A stretch of DNA of 37,962 nucleotides. Origin: Sphingobium sp. Its GTDB lineage: Bacteria; Pseudomonadota; Alphaproteobacteria; Sphingomonadales; Sphingomonadaceae. The stretch lies in the NCBI GenBank assembly GCA_017745115.1, contig JAGIAA010000026.1:1-37962 (forward strand). Direction: 5' to 3'. This document shows positions 24,822-33,516 of the stretch, one piece after another (the first letter of the stretch is position 1; every line of letters starts with the position of its first letter). Under the pieces are notes generated by a model that did not search any database, was not told the DNA's origin, and saw nothing but the letters and a program-made list of their open reading frames with translations. The translations under genes and the position numbers were made by a program.

Positions 24822-27176
24822 ATGAACACCATGACCCGTGCGGCCGCCCTGGCAGCGGTGAGCCTGTGCGCCTTCGGCCAGGCGCAGGTCGCACTCGCCC
24901 AGTCCACGCCCGTAGCCGCCACGGATGCGGCCGATGCCGGCGAGATCGTCGTGACGGCGCAGCGCCGCACGGAAAACGTCATGGCAGTGCCCTTCGCGGT
25001 GTCGATCCTGCGTACCGAGCAGCTCCATGATTACAGTGCAGCGGGCGGCGACACATTGCTCTCGCTGTCCGGCAAGGTACCGAGCCTTTATGCCGAGACG
25101 TCGACCGGCCGTATTTTCCCGCGCTTCTATATCCGTGGCCTTGGCAATATCGACTTTTATCTCGGCGCCTCGCAGCCGGTATCGATCATCCAGGACGACA
25201 TCGTCGAAGAGCATGTCGTGCTGAAATCGAACCCCGCGTTCGACATCGCGCAAGTCGAAGTACTGAAGGGGCCGCAGGGCTCGCTGTTCGGCCGCAACAC
25301 CACCGCCGGCATCATCAAGTTCGACACTGCCCAGCCGACGTCGACCTGGCAAGGTCAGGGCGCGGTGAGCTACGGCCGCTTCAACAGCATCAATGCCGAT
25401 CTCGGCGTGGGCGGCCCGCTGAACGCGGATGGCAGCATCAGCTTCCGCCTCTCCGGGCTCTTCCAGCATCGCGACAACTGGATCGACAACAACTATACCG
25501 GCCCGACCGACGACGGCACCGTCGGCGGCAAGGACGTGATGGGCGGCTTCAACGAGCGCGACGTCCGCTTGCAACTGCTGTTCAAGCCGACCGATCAGCT
25601 GAGCGTCCGCCTGTCGGGCCATTATCGCGACTATGACGGCAACGCCTCGATCTTCTATCGCGGCTCGATCGTCCAGGGCACCAGCAAGGTGCCGAGCACG
25701 TTCGATCGCTCGGTTGTCGCCTATGACGAGGCGAAGAACAATCCGCAGGCCTACAAGACGCATGGCGTTTCGCTGAAGGCGGATTACGACTTCGGCGGCG
25801 CGACGCTGACCTCGATCACCGGCTGGGAGCATCTTTCGGGGTTCAGCCGTGGCGATACCGACGGCGGTGCGGCCGCCAACTTCGGCGGCGTTGCGCCCAA
25901 TTATTGCGCGGTGGGCTGCGGCCAGTCGCAGGGCCGCGTGCGTGGGCTCGACCAGTGGACGCAGGAACTGCGGCTTGCGAGCCCGAATACGGGTCCGTTC
26001 AAATGGCAGATCGGCGGCATCTATTTCGACAGCCGCGACAACACCGAGTTCGACCAGCGCGGCTTCTTCCTGACCAGCAATGCGCTGGGCACGACGCCCA
26101 ACCCGAACAACTTCGTACTGCTGCACAATATCAACACCAGCTGGGCCCTGTTCGGCCAGGCCAGCTACCAGCTGACCGAACAGTTGACGCTGACCGGCGG
26201 CGTGCGCTTGACCGAGGACAAGAAGAGCACCGATCTCGTCCTGCACCCCAACAGCGCGACGCTGAGCGTGCCGGCGAGCGCGCCCGCTTCGGCCTATAGC
26301 TGCGGCACGGCGACCTTCTGCACCCTGTCGGACACCAAGCCGAGCTGGGACGTGAGCCTGCTCTATCGCGCGACGAATGAGGTCAGCCTCTTCGCACGCG
26401 TGGCCCGCGGCTTCCGCGGCCCGACCGTGCAGGGCCGCTCGGCCGTGTTCGGATCGGCCTATACCACCGCCAGTTCGGAGACGAACACCAGCTACGAGGC
26501 CGGCCTGAAGACCGTGCTTTTCGACAACATGGTGCGCTGGAACCTGACGGGTTTCTATTATGACGTCGATCATATCCAGCTCAACGGCAACGACAGCAAC
26601 GGCAATGGCGTGCTGTTCAACGCGGCCAAGGGTACCGGCTACGGCATTGAGTCCGAGCTGGAAGTGCGTCCGGTCAAGAATTTGAGCTTCAATGTCGGCT
26701 TCAGCTGGCTGCACACGGAGATCAAGGACAAGAACGTCTATACCCAGGTCGGTGCGGCTGGCGGCGTGCTCGCCGAAACAGTGCTCAACCCGACGGTCCG
26801 CGTAGGCAATAATTTCTTCGCGCAGATCGACGGTAACCCATTCCCGAACGCGCCCAAATACAACCTCAACATCAGCGGCCGTTACGATCTGCCGATCGGG
26901 GGTGGAGACGATCGACTGTTCATCGCCGCCGATTTCAACATGCAGGGCAAGACCAATTATGTCCTCTACCGGACGGTCGAATATACCTCGAACGGCAACA
27001 ATGAGCTGGGCGGCAAGATCGGCTACGCTTTCGACAAGTTCGAGATTGCGGCGTTCGTGCGCAATCTCACCAACAACACTCATCTCGTCGATGTGATCGA
27101 CACATCGAACTACCGCGCCGGCATCTACAACGATCCGCGCGTGTTCGGCGTTTCGTTGAGCGCCCGGTTCCACTGA
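24822..27176 (+). CDS. TonB-dependent outer-membrane receptor
   Basis: This 784-residue receptor has a signal peptide (NTMTRAAALAAVSLCAFGQAQVALAQ), a TonB-box-like EIVVTAQRR, a plug (VPSLYAETSTGRIFPRFYIRGLGNIDFYLGASQPVSIIQDDIV and QVEVLKGPQGSLFGRNTTAGII), and a barrel that ends in GVSLSARFH, close to the expected terminal aromatic. The plug type (EIVVTAQRR...GRNTTAG) is the one greatly expanded in sphingomonads, where substrates range from siderophores to plant compounds, and nothing here fixes the ligand. The ATG has AAGGA 7 bases upstream; the frame is open for 66 codons before it, without a signal peptide in register. It is divergent from the M23 gene and stands alone. Confidence 0.9.
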   Translation: MNTMTRAAALAAVSLCAFGQAQVALAQSTPVAATDAADAGEIVVTAQRRTENVMAVPFAVSILRTEQLHDYSAAGGDTLLSLSGKVPSLYAETSTGRIFPRFYIRGLGNIDFYLGASQPVSIIQDDIVEEHVVLKSNPAFDIAQVEVLKGPQGSLFGRNTTAGIIKFDTAQPTSTWQGQGAVSYGRFNSINADLGVGGPLNADGSISFRLSGLFQHRDNWIDNNYTGPTDDGTVGGKDVMGGFNERDVRLQLLFKPTDQLSVRLSGHYRDYDGNASIFYRGSIVQGTSKVPSTFDRSVVAYDEAKNNPQAYKTHGVSLKADYDFGGATLTSITGWEHLSGFSRGDTDGGAAANFGGVAPNYCAVGCGQSQGRVRGLDQWTQELRLASPNTGPFKWQIGGIYFDSRDNTEFDQRGFFLTSNALGTTPNPNNFVLLHNINTSWALFGQASYQLTEQLTLTGGVRLTEDKKSTDLVLHPNSATLSVPASAPASAYSCGTATFCTLSDTKPSWDVSLLYRATNEVSLFARVARGFRGPTVQGRSAVFGSAYTTASSETNTSYEAGLKTVLFDNMVRWNLTGFYYDVDHIQLNGNDSNGNGVLFNAAKGTGYGIESELEVRPVKNLSFNVGFSWLHTEIKDKNVYTQVGAAGGVLAETVLNPTVRVGNNFFAQIDGNPFPNAPKYNLNISGRYDLPIGGGDDRLFIAADFNMQGKTNYVLYRTVEYTSNGNNELGGKIGYAFDKFEIAAFVRNLTNNTHLVDVIDTSNYRAGIYNDPRVFGVSLSARFH

Positions 27177-27331
27177 TCCGGACGGGGGTAGGCTCTTTTC
27201 AAGGAACCTGCCCACGCTGCGCGGCAATCTCCTCAGGCAAATCGCTTCTTGAGCCTGGCCTATCAAAAATGGGCTGGCCTTTTCGATGCTCCACCGCAAG
27301 AAGCGCGCCCTTGCCGACACGCGGAGATCGA

Positions 27332-28045
27332 ATGAGGCGCCTTTCCTGGATGAAGCCGTTGCTGCCGGGCACGCATCTCGTGCCGCGGCTGCTTGCCTGT
27401 GCGGGTGCGGCCATCGGTATCGCGCTGACCGTTTTCCTGTGCGGGCAGTTCCAGCTTTCGGCGTCGGACGTCCCCTTCATCGTCGCGCCCATCGGCGCAT
27501 CGGCGGTGCTTCTCTTTGCCGTGCCGGCGAGCCCGCTCGCGCAGCCATGGCCAGTGGTCGGCGGCAACATACTTTCGACGCTGGTCGGCGCGGCGGCGGC
27601 CAAGGCTACCCCGGATCTGGCGCTGGCAGCCGGCCTGGCTGTGGGCGGCGCGATCTTCGTCATGTCCGCCTTCCGCTGCCTGCACCCGCCCGGCGGCGCG
27701 GCGGCGCTCACCGCCGTGATCGGCGGACCGGCCATCCATGCCGCGGGCTTCGCCTTTGCCTTCGCCCCTGTCGCGATCAACTCCATCGCCCTGGTCTCGC
27801 TCGGCATGTTCTTCCATCGCGCCACGGGTCACAGCTATCCGCACCAGGCGCCGCTGCCGCCCAAGGAAATCGAGGCCATGCGCGTGGCGGCCGGCTTCCG
27901 GATCGAGGATATCGATCGCGCGCTCGACGAACTGCCGGACAGCATCGACATCAGCCGCGACGATCTCGACCTGCTGCTCGCCCGCGCCGAAATCAATGCG
28001 AAGGAGCGCCACCGGCGTTCGGTCGCATTACCGCCGTCCGGCTAG
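27332..28045 (+). CDS. HPP-family membrane protein
   Basis: This 237-residue protein has four to five hydrophobic helices and the defining motif CLHPPGGAAAL, with APIGASAVLLFAVPASPLAQPW in the preceding loop. HPP proteins in cyanobacteria and plant plastids have been linked to nitrite transport; in proteobacteria the substrate is not known. The C-terminal 60 residues are soluble (RIEDIDRALDELPDSIDISRDDLDLLL), and no CBS domains follow. The ATG at 27332 has GGAG 5 bases upstream. A family repeat follows the stop directly. Confidence 0.85.
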   Translation: MRRLSWMKPLLPGTHLVPRLLACAGAAIGIALTVFLCGQFQLSASDVPFIVAPIGASAVLLFAVPASPLAQPWPVVGGNILSTLVGAAAAKATPDLALAAGLAVGGAIFVMSAFRCLHPPGGAAALTAVIGGPAIHAAGFAFAFAPVAINSIALVSLGMFFHRATGHSYPHQAPLPPKEIEAMRVAAGFRIEDIDRALDELPDSIDISRDDLDLLLARAEINAKERHRRSVALPPSG

Positions 28046-28046
28046 A

Positions 28047-28124
28047 GCATTTTCAAGTCGGATGGCGACATTTGACGGCTCGGAAAATGCGAAAACAAAA
28101 GATCATTGGAGCGGCCCCCGCTCC
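28047..28124. repeat. Alphaproteobacterial intergenic palindrome with GCGAAAACAAAAGA tail
   Basis: GCATTTTC at 28047-28054 pairs with GAAAATGC at 28083-28090 around an imperfect central stem. It is followed by GCGAAAACAAAAGATCATTGG and a second hairpin, GGAGCG-GCCCC-CGCTCC (28108-28124). I recall the order 'GCATTTTC...GAAAATGC, then GCGAAAACAAAGA...GAGC' as a dispersed noncoding repeat of alphaproteobacteria. It starts two bases after the HPP stop and could also end its transcript. Confidence 0.65.
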
Positions 28125-28175
28125 AGAGTCGCGCTCTTGCTCTCGCTGCCCAAGTCCCCCATGTCTTGATCCATC

Positions 28176-30971
28176 ATGACGAGCTTTGCCCGTTCGGCCC
28201 ACATGGCCGTGCTTGGGCCAACCAACACCGGCAAGACCCATCTCGCGATCGAGAGGATGTGCGGTCATTCCAGCGGTCTCATGGGCTTCCCGCTGCGCCT
28301 GCTGGCGCGCGAGGTCTATGATCGTGTCTGCCGGATCAAGGGATCCGATCAGGTCGCGCTGCTGACCGGTGAAGAGCGCATCCTCCCGCCCAATGCGCGC
28401 TATGTGCTCAGCACCGTCGAAGCCATGCCGACGCGCGGCGGGATCGGATCGCTGAGCGACTTCGCCTTCGTCGCGGTCGACGAGATCCAGCTCGCGGCCG
28501 ATCCCGAGCGGGGCCATATCTTCACCGACCGCATTCTTCATGCGCGCGGACGCGAAGAGACGATGCTGCTCGGCTCGGCCAGCATGGCGCCCCTGGTCAG
28601 GAAGCTCCTGCCCAAGGCCGAGATCATTTCGCGGCCCCGCTTCTCGACGCTCAGCTATGCCGGTTCGCGCAAGCTGTCGCGCCTGCCCAGGCGGTCGGCG
28701 ATCGTCGCCTTCTCGGTCGACGAGGTCTATCGCGTGGCCGAGATGCTGCGGCGCATGCGCGGCGGCTGTGCGGTGGTGATGGGCGCGCTGAGCCCAGCCA
28801 CGCGCAATGCCCAGGTCGCGATGTTCGAGGCCGGCGAGGTCGATTATCTCGTCGCCACCGATGCCATCGGCATGGGCCTCAACCTCAATGTCGACCATGT
28901 CGCCTTCGCCTCGCTGCGCAAGTTCGACGGGCATCGGGCGCGCCGTCTCACCGTTTCGGAAATGGCGCAGATTGCCGGGCGCGCGGGGCGCCACCAGAAG
29001 GACGGCACGTTCGGCGACCTGGGATCCCCGGACGGGCCGCCGGCCTTCACGGCGGAAGAAGTCGAGCGGATCGAGGCACATCGCTTCGACCCCATCGAAC
29101 AGATTTTCTGGCGCGAGGCGGAGTTGCCGATGGATTCGGTCGGCGCGCTGATGAACGCGCTGGAGCGGCGTCCGGCGCTCGAAGGCCTGCGCGCTGCGCC
29201 CGAAGCGGTCGACCTGGCCGTCCTCAAATATCTGACCGATCTGCCCGACGTTCACGAGCGCGCGGTCGGCAAGGCACAGGTCGCGCGGCTCTGGGCAGCC
29301 TGCTCGGTCCCGGATTTCCAGAAGCTCGGCCTCGAGCATCATGCCCGTACGGTTCATCGGCTGTGGACCTATCTCAGCCAGGGCAAGGGCCTCATCCCGC
29401 TGGACTTCTTCGCCGGCCAGATCGCGCGGCTCGACAATGTCCAGGGCGATGTCGACGATCTCGCCGGGCGCATCGCGGCGGTGCGCATCTGGAGCTATGT
29501 GGCGCAGCGCGACGATTGGCTGCAGCAGCCCGCCGAAATGGCGGCACGGGCCCGCGCGCTGGAAGACCGCCTGTCCGATGCATTGCACGGCGCACTGCGT
29601 CAGCGTTTCGTCGATGCGCGCAGTTCGGTACTTTTGCGCAACGCCGGACGCAATAACGCGCTTTTGCCCGTAGACGTGGACGCAGCCGGCGCGGTAACAG
29701 TGGACGGACACCGGATCGGCACCATGCGAGGCTTTCGCTTTGCCGTCGATCCCACTGCAAGGGCGAGTGAGAAGCGCATGCTGCTCGCCGCCGCCGAACG
29801 GAGACTGGGTGCACATTTGAACGAGATGGCTCAGGCATTGCTGGCCGTGGACGACAAGGCGTTCGCGCTGGCCAGCCCTCCGGCGGGCGAAGCACAAATC
29901 GTCTGGAACGGACATGCAGTTGCGACGCTCAAGGGCGGTCAGCGGCTGCTGGCCCCCGAACTCGTGCTCGATTCCGGGCTGTCGGCGCTCGCGCCGGAGA
30001 TCCAGCACGGCGTGTCCGAGCGCCTCGGCGTCTGGGTCAAGGGCCAGCTCGAGCGGCATGTCCCGGCGCTGATCAAGATGGACGAGGGTTCGCAGGATCC
30101 GGAAATGCCGGCGTCCGTGCGCGCCGTGCTCGCCCAGCTCGCCGACGCCGGCGGCATCATGCCGCGCAACCTGCTCGACGAATCGCTGGCCCAGGTCAGC
30201 AAGGAAGACCGCGCCCATCTGCGCAAGGCGGGCGTCGTGATCGGCGTCATGGACCTCTACCACCCCGGCCTGATGAAGCCCGGCGCGGCGCAGTGGCGCA
30301 TGGTGCTGCTATCGCTCAAACGCGCCAAGCCGCTCGTGGCACTGCCGCAGGCCGGCGTGGTGCTGATCGGCCCCAATGAGGACGGCACGCTGCCGGTCGA
30401 CGAGATCGGCGCACGCATTGCCGGCTTCCGCAAGCTCGACAACAGCCTGCTGCGCATCGACATGGCCGAGCGGCTGGCACGCGGCGCCCATGAAGCCATC
30501 GCGGCGGGCAAGCCTTATGTGGCCGCCGATCCGACCATCGTCTCCATCGGTCTCAGCGAAGCCGCCTTCCTCGATCTCATGCGGCAGGCCGGCTTCAGGC
30601 CGCTGCCCGAAGCCGCCGAGGGCGCGCCCAACTGGCAGTTCCGCGGCCGGCCCAAGCCGCGTCCCAAGCCCGAGCGCGGCCCGCGCCGCGGACAGCCCAG
30701 AGAGGCACGGGGCGACCGCGCGGCAAAGCCCGAAGGCGCTCAGCCGGATCGCCGCAAATTCGGCAACAGGCCTGGGGGCAAGCTCGGCGACCAGAGGCGC
30801 GACAAGGCCGCAGACGGCAAGGATGGGGAGGCCCGCCCACCCCGCCCGCAGCGAGGTCCCAAACCGCAGCATGGCGGTCAGCGGGATCGCGACCGCCCGC
30901 GTCAGGCGCCGCTCGTTGCGACCGGCAAGGGCCTGGCCGGCCTCGCGGCGCTGCTCGGCAAGGACGAATAG
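28176..30971 (+). CDS. SUV3-like superfamily 2 RNA/DNA helicase with long basic tail
   Basis: This 931-residue helicase has motif I GPTNTGKTH (14-22), DExH-box VDEIQ (101-105), motif III GSASM, and motif VI QIAGRAGR (265-272), with the Walker and VDEIQ forms typical of SUV3, the mitochondrial degradosome helicase. Alphaproteobacteria carry such proteins (MgpS type). A SUV3-type C-terminal region follows (about 290-560), then a poorly defined domain to about 820. Residues about 823-912 are a disordered Arg/Pro/Gly/Lys tail (RPKPRPKPERGPRRGQ and similar), likely to bind RNA. An ATG at 28203, just before the Walker motif, is an alternative start. I infer a role in RNA turnover or ribosome assembly. 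Confidence 0.88.
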   Translation: MTSFARSAHMAVLGPTNTGKTHLAIERMCGHSSGLMGFPLRLLAREVYDRVCRIKGSDQVALLTGEERILPPNARYVLSTVEAMPTRGGIGSLSDFAFVAVDEIQLAADPERGHIFTDRILHARGREETMLLGSASMAPLVRKLLPKAEIISRPRFSTLSYAGSRKLSRLPRRSAIVAFSVDEVYRVAEMLRRMRGGCAVVMGALSPATRNAQVAMFEAGEVDYLVATDAIGMGLNLNVDHVAFASLRKFDGHRARRLTVSEMAQIAGRAGRHQKDGTFGDLGSPDGPPAFTAEEVERIEAHRFDPIEQIFWREAELPMDSVGALMNALERRPALEGLRAAPEAVDLAVLKYLTDLPDVHERAVGKAQVARLWAACSVPDFQKLGLEHHARTVHRLWTYLSQGKGLIPLDFFAGQIARLDNVQGDVDDLAGRIAAVRIWSYVAQRDDWLQQPAEMAARARALEDRLSDALHGALRQRFVDARSSVLLRNAGRNNALLPVDVDAAGAVTVDGHRIGTMRGFRFAVDPTARASEKRMLLAAAERRLGAHLNEMAQALLAVDDKAFALASPPAGEAQIVWNGHAVATLKGGQRLLAPELVLDSGLSALAPEIQHGVSERLGVWVKGQLERHVPALIKMDEGSQDPEMPASVRAVLAQLADAGGIMPRNLLDESLAQVSKEDRAHLRKAGVVIGVMDLYHPGLMKPGAAQWRMVLLSLKRAKPLVALPQAGVVLIGPNEDGTLPVDEIGARIAGFRKLDNSLLRIDMAERLARGAHEAIAAGKPYVAADPTIVSIGLSEAAFLDLMRQAGFRPLPEAAEGAPNWQFRGRPKPRPKPERGPRRGQPREARGDRAAKPEGAQPDRRKFGNRPGGKLGDQRRDKAADGKDGEARPPRPQRGPKPQHGGQRDRDRPRQAPLVATGKGLAGLAALLGKDE

Positions 30972-30997
30972 GTCCGGCTAGGCCGGCCTCGCTCTGC

Positions 30998-31297
30998 ATG
31001 TCGGACGGTCACGGCCCCACGCTGCGCATCGACAAATATCTCTGGTTCGTGCGCCTCGCGCCCGATCGCTCGCGGGCGCAGGCGCTGGCGGAGCGCGGCA
31101 TCATTCGTCTCAATGGCCGCCGGGTCGAGCGTGCACATGCGCCGGTGCGCGTCGGCGACCTTATCACCGTCCCGCAGGGCGATGTGGTTCGCGTGATCCG
31201 GGTGGAGAAGCTGCCCGTGCGGCGCGGCCCTTTCGCCGAAGCGCAGCTCTGCTACAGCGCGATCACGCCCGGAACGGCTTTGCCCGACGCGGGTTAG
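30998..31297 (+). CDS. S4-domain RNA-binding protein, Hsp15-like
   Basis: This 99-residue protein is mostly one S4 domain (LRIDKYLWFVRLAPDRSRAQALAERGIIRLNGRRVERAHAPVRVGDLITVPQG). Hsp15 in E. coli binds stalled 50S subunits that carry nascent chain; this one lacks the longer C-terminal extension. It starts 26 bases after the helicase stop and could be co-transcribed with it, which would make a second RNA-linked gene in the pair. Confidence 0.87.
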   Translation: MSDGHGPTLRIDKYLWFVRLAPDRSRAQALAERGIIRLNGRRVERAHAPVRVGDLITVPQGDVVRVIRVEKLPVRRGPFAEAQLCYSAITPGTALPDAG

Positions 31298-31319
31298 GTC
31301 TGGCAATCCGCTAAGCTTA

Positions 31320-31348
31320 TTGACGGTAGAGAACTGCGCGCATATCGC
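31320..31348 (+). promoter_or_regulatory. Possible sigma70-type promoter for fdxA
   Basis: TTGACG (31320-31325), a 17-base spacer and TATCGC (31343-31348) lie about 60 bases before the fdxA ATG. The -35 is good, the -10 matches only three of six. It would give fdxA its own transcript. Confidence 0.35.
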
Positions 31349-31407
31349 GGCCACGAACGCCGTGGCATAAATGCCCGGGACTGAGGACGAACAAGGGAAG
31401 AGCCGCC

Positions 31408-31746
31408 ATGACCTATGTCGTGACCGATGCATGCATCCGCTGCAAATATATGGACTGCGTCGAGGTCTGTCCGGTCGACTGCTTCTATGAGGGCGAGAAT
31501 ATGCTCGTCATCAATCCCAACGAGTGCATCGACTGTGGCGTGTGCGAGCCGGAATGCCCGGCCGAAGCGATCCTGCCCGATACGGAGAGCGGCCTCGAGC
31601 AGTGGCTCGAGCTCAACGCGACCTACTCGGCGCAGTGGCCCAATATCACCACCAAGGGCGAGCAGCCGGCCGATGCCGACGAGCACAAGGGCGAGTCCGG
31701 CAAGTTCGACAAATACTTCTCGGCCGAGGCCGGCGAGGGCAGCTGA
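31408..31746 (+). CDS. fdxA: Seven-iron ferredoxin FdxA
   Basis: This 112-residue ferredoxin carries two iron-sulfur cluster motifs: C9, C12, C17 and C21 near the N-terminus ([14 protein letters not shown], with C25), and [12 protein letters not shown] downstream. Pattern and length fit the [3Fe-4S]/[4Fe-4S] FdxA group, conserved in alphaproteobacteria and often beside carD, as here. The C-terminal extension after the second motif (about 60 residues, [17 protein letters not shown]) is normal for FdxA. The ATG has a GGGAAG ribosome site. Its electron partner is not known from sequence. Confidence 0.93.
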   Translation: MTYVVTDACIRCKYMDCVEVCPVDCFYEGENMLVINPNECIDCGVCEPECPAEAILPDTESGLEQWLELNATYSAQWPNITTKGEQPADADEHKGESGKFDKYFSAEAGEGS

Positions 31747-31893
31747 AAAGCCGCGTGACGCTGCGGCAGCGTAATAAAATTGCGCTATCTCCCGTCATAG
31801 TTAATACGTAACGCCGCGCTGGCTTTTTTGTGACGAATCTGTTAATTGGCTTGCGAAGCGTTTGCGTACAGCATCGCTAAGGAGCACGATCGC

Positions 31894-31968
31894 ATGGCTA
31901 TCAGCGGGCACCGGAGATTCTTCCGACTTCATGCCCGCAATCATATTCAGCCAAGCCAATTCAAATAA
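31894..31968 (+). CDS. 24-codon leader ORF upstream of carD
   Basis: An ATG with AAGGAG 9 bases upstream opens a 24-residue frame (MAISGHRRFFRLHARNHIQP...) that ends at TAA, 16 bases before the carD start. The carD ribosome site (AAAGG) lies between the two. The peptide is basic, with several His and Arg and no membrane segment. The spacing suggests a translated leader that could couple to or attenuate carD translation. Conservation was not tested. Confidence 0.4.
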   Translation: MAISGHRRFFRLHARNHIQPSQFK

Positions 31969-31984
31969 AGAAAGGTTCGCAAGA

Positions 31985-32515
31985 ATGGCTGCAAAAGCGC
32001 TGTCTTTCGACGTCGGCGACTATGTCGTTTATCCCAAGCATGGCGTCGGTCGGGTTATCGAACTGCAAAGCCAGAAGATCGCCGGTATCGATCTCGAGCT
32101 TTATGTGCTGCGGTTCGAAAAGGAGCGCATGACGCTTCGCGTTCCGACCAACAAGGCCGAAAGCGTGGGTATGCGCAAGCTGTCGTCGGACAAGACGCTC
32201 GGCGAGGCGCTCGAAACCCTCAAGGGCAAGCCCCGCGTCAAGCGCACCATGTGGTCGCGCCGCGCGCAGGAATATGAAGCGAAGATCAACTCGGGCGACC
32301 TCGTGTCGATTGCCGAGGTGACGCGTGACTTGTTCCGTGCCGACGACCAGCCCGAGCAGAGCTATTCCGAACGTCAGATCTTCGAAGCGGCGTCGAGCCG
32401 TCTCGCGCGCGAGCTGGCTGCGATGGAAGAGACGGACGAGCCGAGCGCACTCAAGAAGATCCTCAAGATCCTTAATGAAGCCGCGCCCAAATATGCAAAA
32501 GAGCGCGTTGAGTAA
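31985..32515 (+). CDS. carD: CarD/CdnL-family RNA polymerase-binding transcription factor
   Basis: This 176-residue factor should bind the RNA polymerase beta subunit and stabilise open complexes, notably at rRNA promoters. The N-terminal RID domain is DVGDYVVYPKHGVGRVIELQ (beta-subunit contact). The C-terminal helical DNA-contact domain has TMWSRRAQEYEAKINSGDL, with the Trp expected to act at the upstream edge of the bubble. The ATG at 31985 has AAAGG 9 bases upstream and gives the family's usual length. It sits after fdxA, as in many alphaproteobacteria, and is preceded by a short leader ORF and followed by a strong terminator. Confidence 0.94.
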   Translation: MAAKALSFDVGDYVVYPKHGVGRVIELQSQKIAGIDLELYVLRFEKERMTLRVPTNKAESVGMRKLSSDKTLGEALETLKGKPRVKRTMWSRRAQEYEAKINSGDLVSIAEVTRDLFRADDQPEQSYSERQIFEAASSRLARELAAMEETDEPSALKKILKILNEAAPKYAKERVE

Positions 32516-32542
32516 GACATAAGCCCTTCGGGACTTTTCGGG

Positions 32543-32573
32543 CGGCGCCGGAGCGATCCGGCGCCGTTTCTTT
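32543..32573 (+). terminator. Rho-independent terminator after carD
   Basis: A 10-bp perfect stem CGGCGCCGGA (32543-32552) with TCCGGCGCCG (32557-32566) around a GCGA loop is followed by TTTCTTTG. It starts 27 bases after the carD stop. Confidence 0.9.
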
Positions 32574-32602
32574 GTGTGGCGCGTGTTTCCGGCACGTCGA
32601 TA

Positions 32603-32631
32603 TTGACGCGGCCGGTCCCAACTGTTGTAAT
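32603..32631 (+). promoter_or_regulatory. Good sigma70-type promoter for the GIN-domain gene pair
   Basis: TTGACG (32603-32608), a spacer of exactly 17 bases, and TGTAAT (32626-32631) match the housekeeping consensus at five of six positions each. It is the best promoter I could find in the window. A perfect AAGGAGG (32645-32651) follows 13 bases later, without a start codon at the right distance. Confidence 0.6.
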
Positions 32632-32772
32632 GAGATAATACAGTAAGGAGGCTTCCGGTAGATCGCATGACTGTCGCTCGTTTCCATCGCCGTCCCACGC
32701 CTCGCACCGGCAGCCCATTGGCAGCGTCTGGCTTCCCGCTTATGTGTCCGGCTCCATCCGCAGGAGACGGGC

Positions 32773-33516
32773 ATGGGCGATAGGACACGCCTCTTTCTGA
32801 CTGGCGTTGCGGCGGCGGGCGCCATTGCGCTGACCGTCTCACCGCCTTGGACCTGGGGAGATGACGACGGCCAGGCGCAGATGCAGGTCGTCCCGCTAAG
32901 CAGCCTCAGGAACTTCGACGGCATCAAGCTCGATGGGCCGGACACGGTCATCGTGACCCCAGGCGCAGATTTCTCCGTCAGTACGGAGGGCGATCCTCAG
33001 GCCGTGAAGCATGTCAGCCTTGCCGTTCACGACGGCGTCCTTCGCGTGCAGCGGCGGCAGATCAACGGCTGGTGGGGCTCCGGCGGCCATGCCGTGACGA
33101 TCCGTGTCACCATGCCGAGCCTGTCGCGAGTCTGGATCACCGGATCGGGCGGCCTTCAGGCCGAGAATATCGACGGCAAGGAATTCGCCGCGCGGCTCGA
33201 TGGCTCCGGTGACCTGAAGGTAGCCAATATCCAATCCAATGCCGTGCGGCTGTCGCTCAACGGGTCCGGCAACATGGAACTGACCGGCCAGACGGGCGAG
33301 GTCTCGGCCGTCCTCGTGGGGTCGGGCGGCGTCCAGGCTATGGATCTCCAAGCGCGAACGGCCGACATTTCTGTCTCGGGCTCCGGTGAAATCCGCGCCC
33401 AGGCCCGGCAGAACGCCAAGCTCACGCTCAACGGTTCAGGTCACGCTCAGGTCGACGGGACTAATCGATGCCAGATTCAAAAAACGGGATCTGGAGACGC
33501 CGAGTGCACCAGCTGA
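32773..33516 (+). CDS. GIN-domain (DUF2807) putative auto-transporter adhesin-like envelope protein
   Basis: This 247-residue protein has a hydrophobic N-terminal signal or anchor (LFLTGVAAAGAIALTVSPP) and a body of repeated strands ending in GSG turns (ITGSGGLQ, LDGSGDLK, LNGSGNME, VSGSGEIR, LNGSGHAQ, KTGSGDAE), as expected of the beta-helical GIN domain. No catalytic residues stand out; the family function is unknown. The ATG has GGAG 6 bases upstream. Its end overlaps the next gene, a paralogue, by 13 bases. Confidence 0.85.
   Translation: MGDRTRLFLTGVAAAGAIALTVSPPWTWGDDDGQAQMQVVPLSSLRNFDGIKLDGPDTVIVTPGADFSVSTEGDPQAVKHVSLAVHDGVLRVQRRQINGWWGSGGHAVTIRVTMPSLSRVWITGSGGLQAENIDGKEFAARLDGSGDLKVANIQSNAVRLSLNGSGNMELTGQTGEVSAVLVGSGGVQAMDLQARTADISVSGSGEIRAQARQNAKLTLNGSGHAQVDGTNRCQIQKTGSGDAECTS

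Noticed and set aside
24753..27320. An 855-codon open frame opposite the second TonB receptor
   Set aside because: It shadows a full-length receptor with signal peptide and plug motifs. It has no recognisable domain and no fitting ribosome site.
28053..30263. A 736-codon open frame opposite the helicase
   Set aside because: It is the complement of the helicase coding frame; the helicase motifs on the plus strand are unambiguous.
31758..31771. Small GC hairpin after fdxA as a terminator
   Set aside because: The loop would be too small for the full stem and there is no T-tract.
32667..32783. A 38-codon ORF between the promoter and the first GIN-domain gene
   Set aside because: The perfect AAGGAGG is 15 bases from its ATG, too far for normal initiation, and it overlaps the next start out of frame. 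Composition (Arg, Pro, His) looks like translated noncoding sequence.
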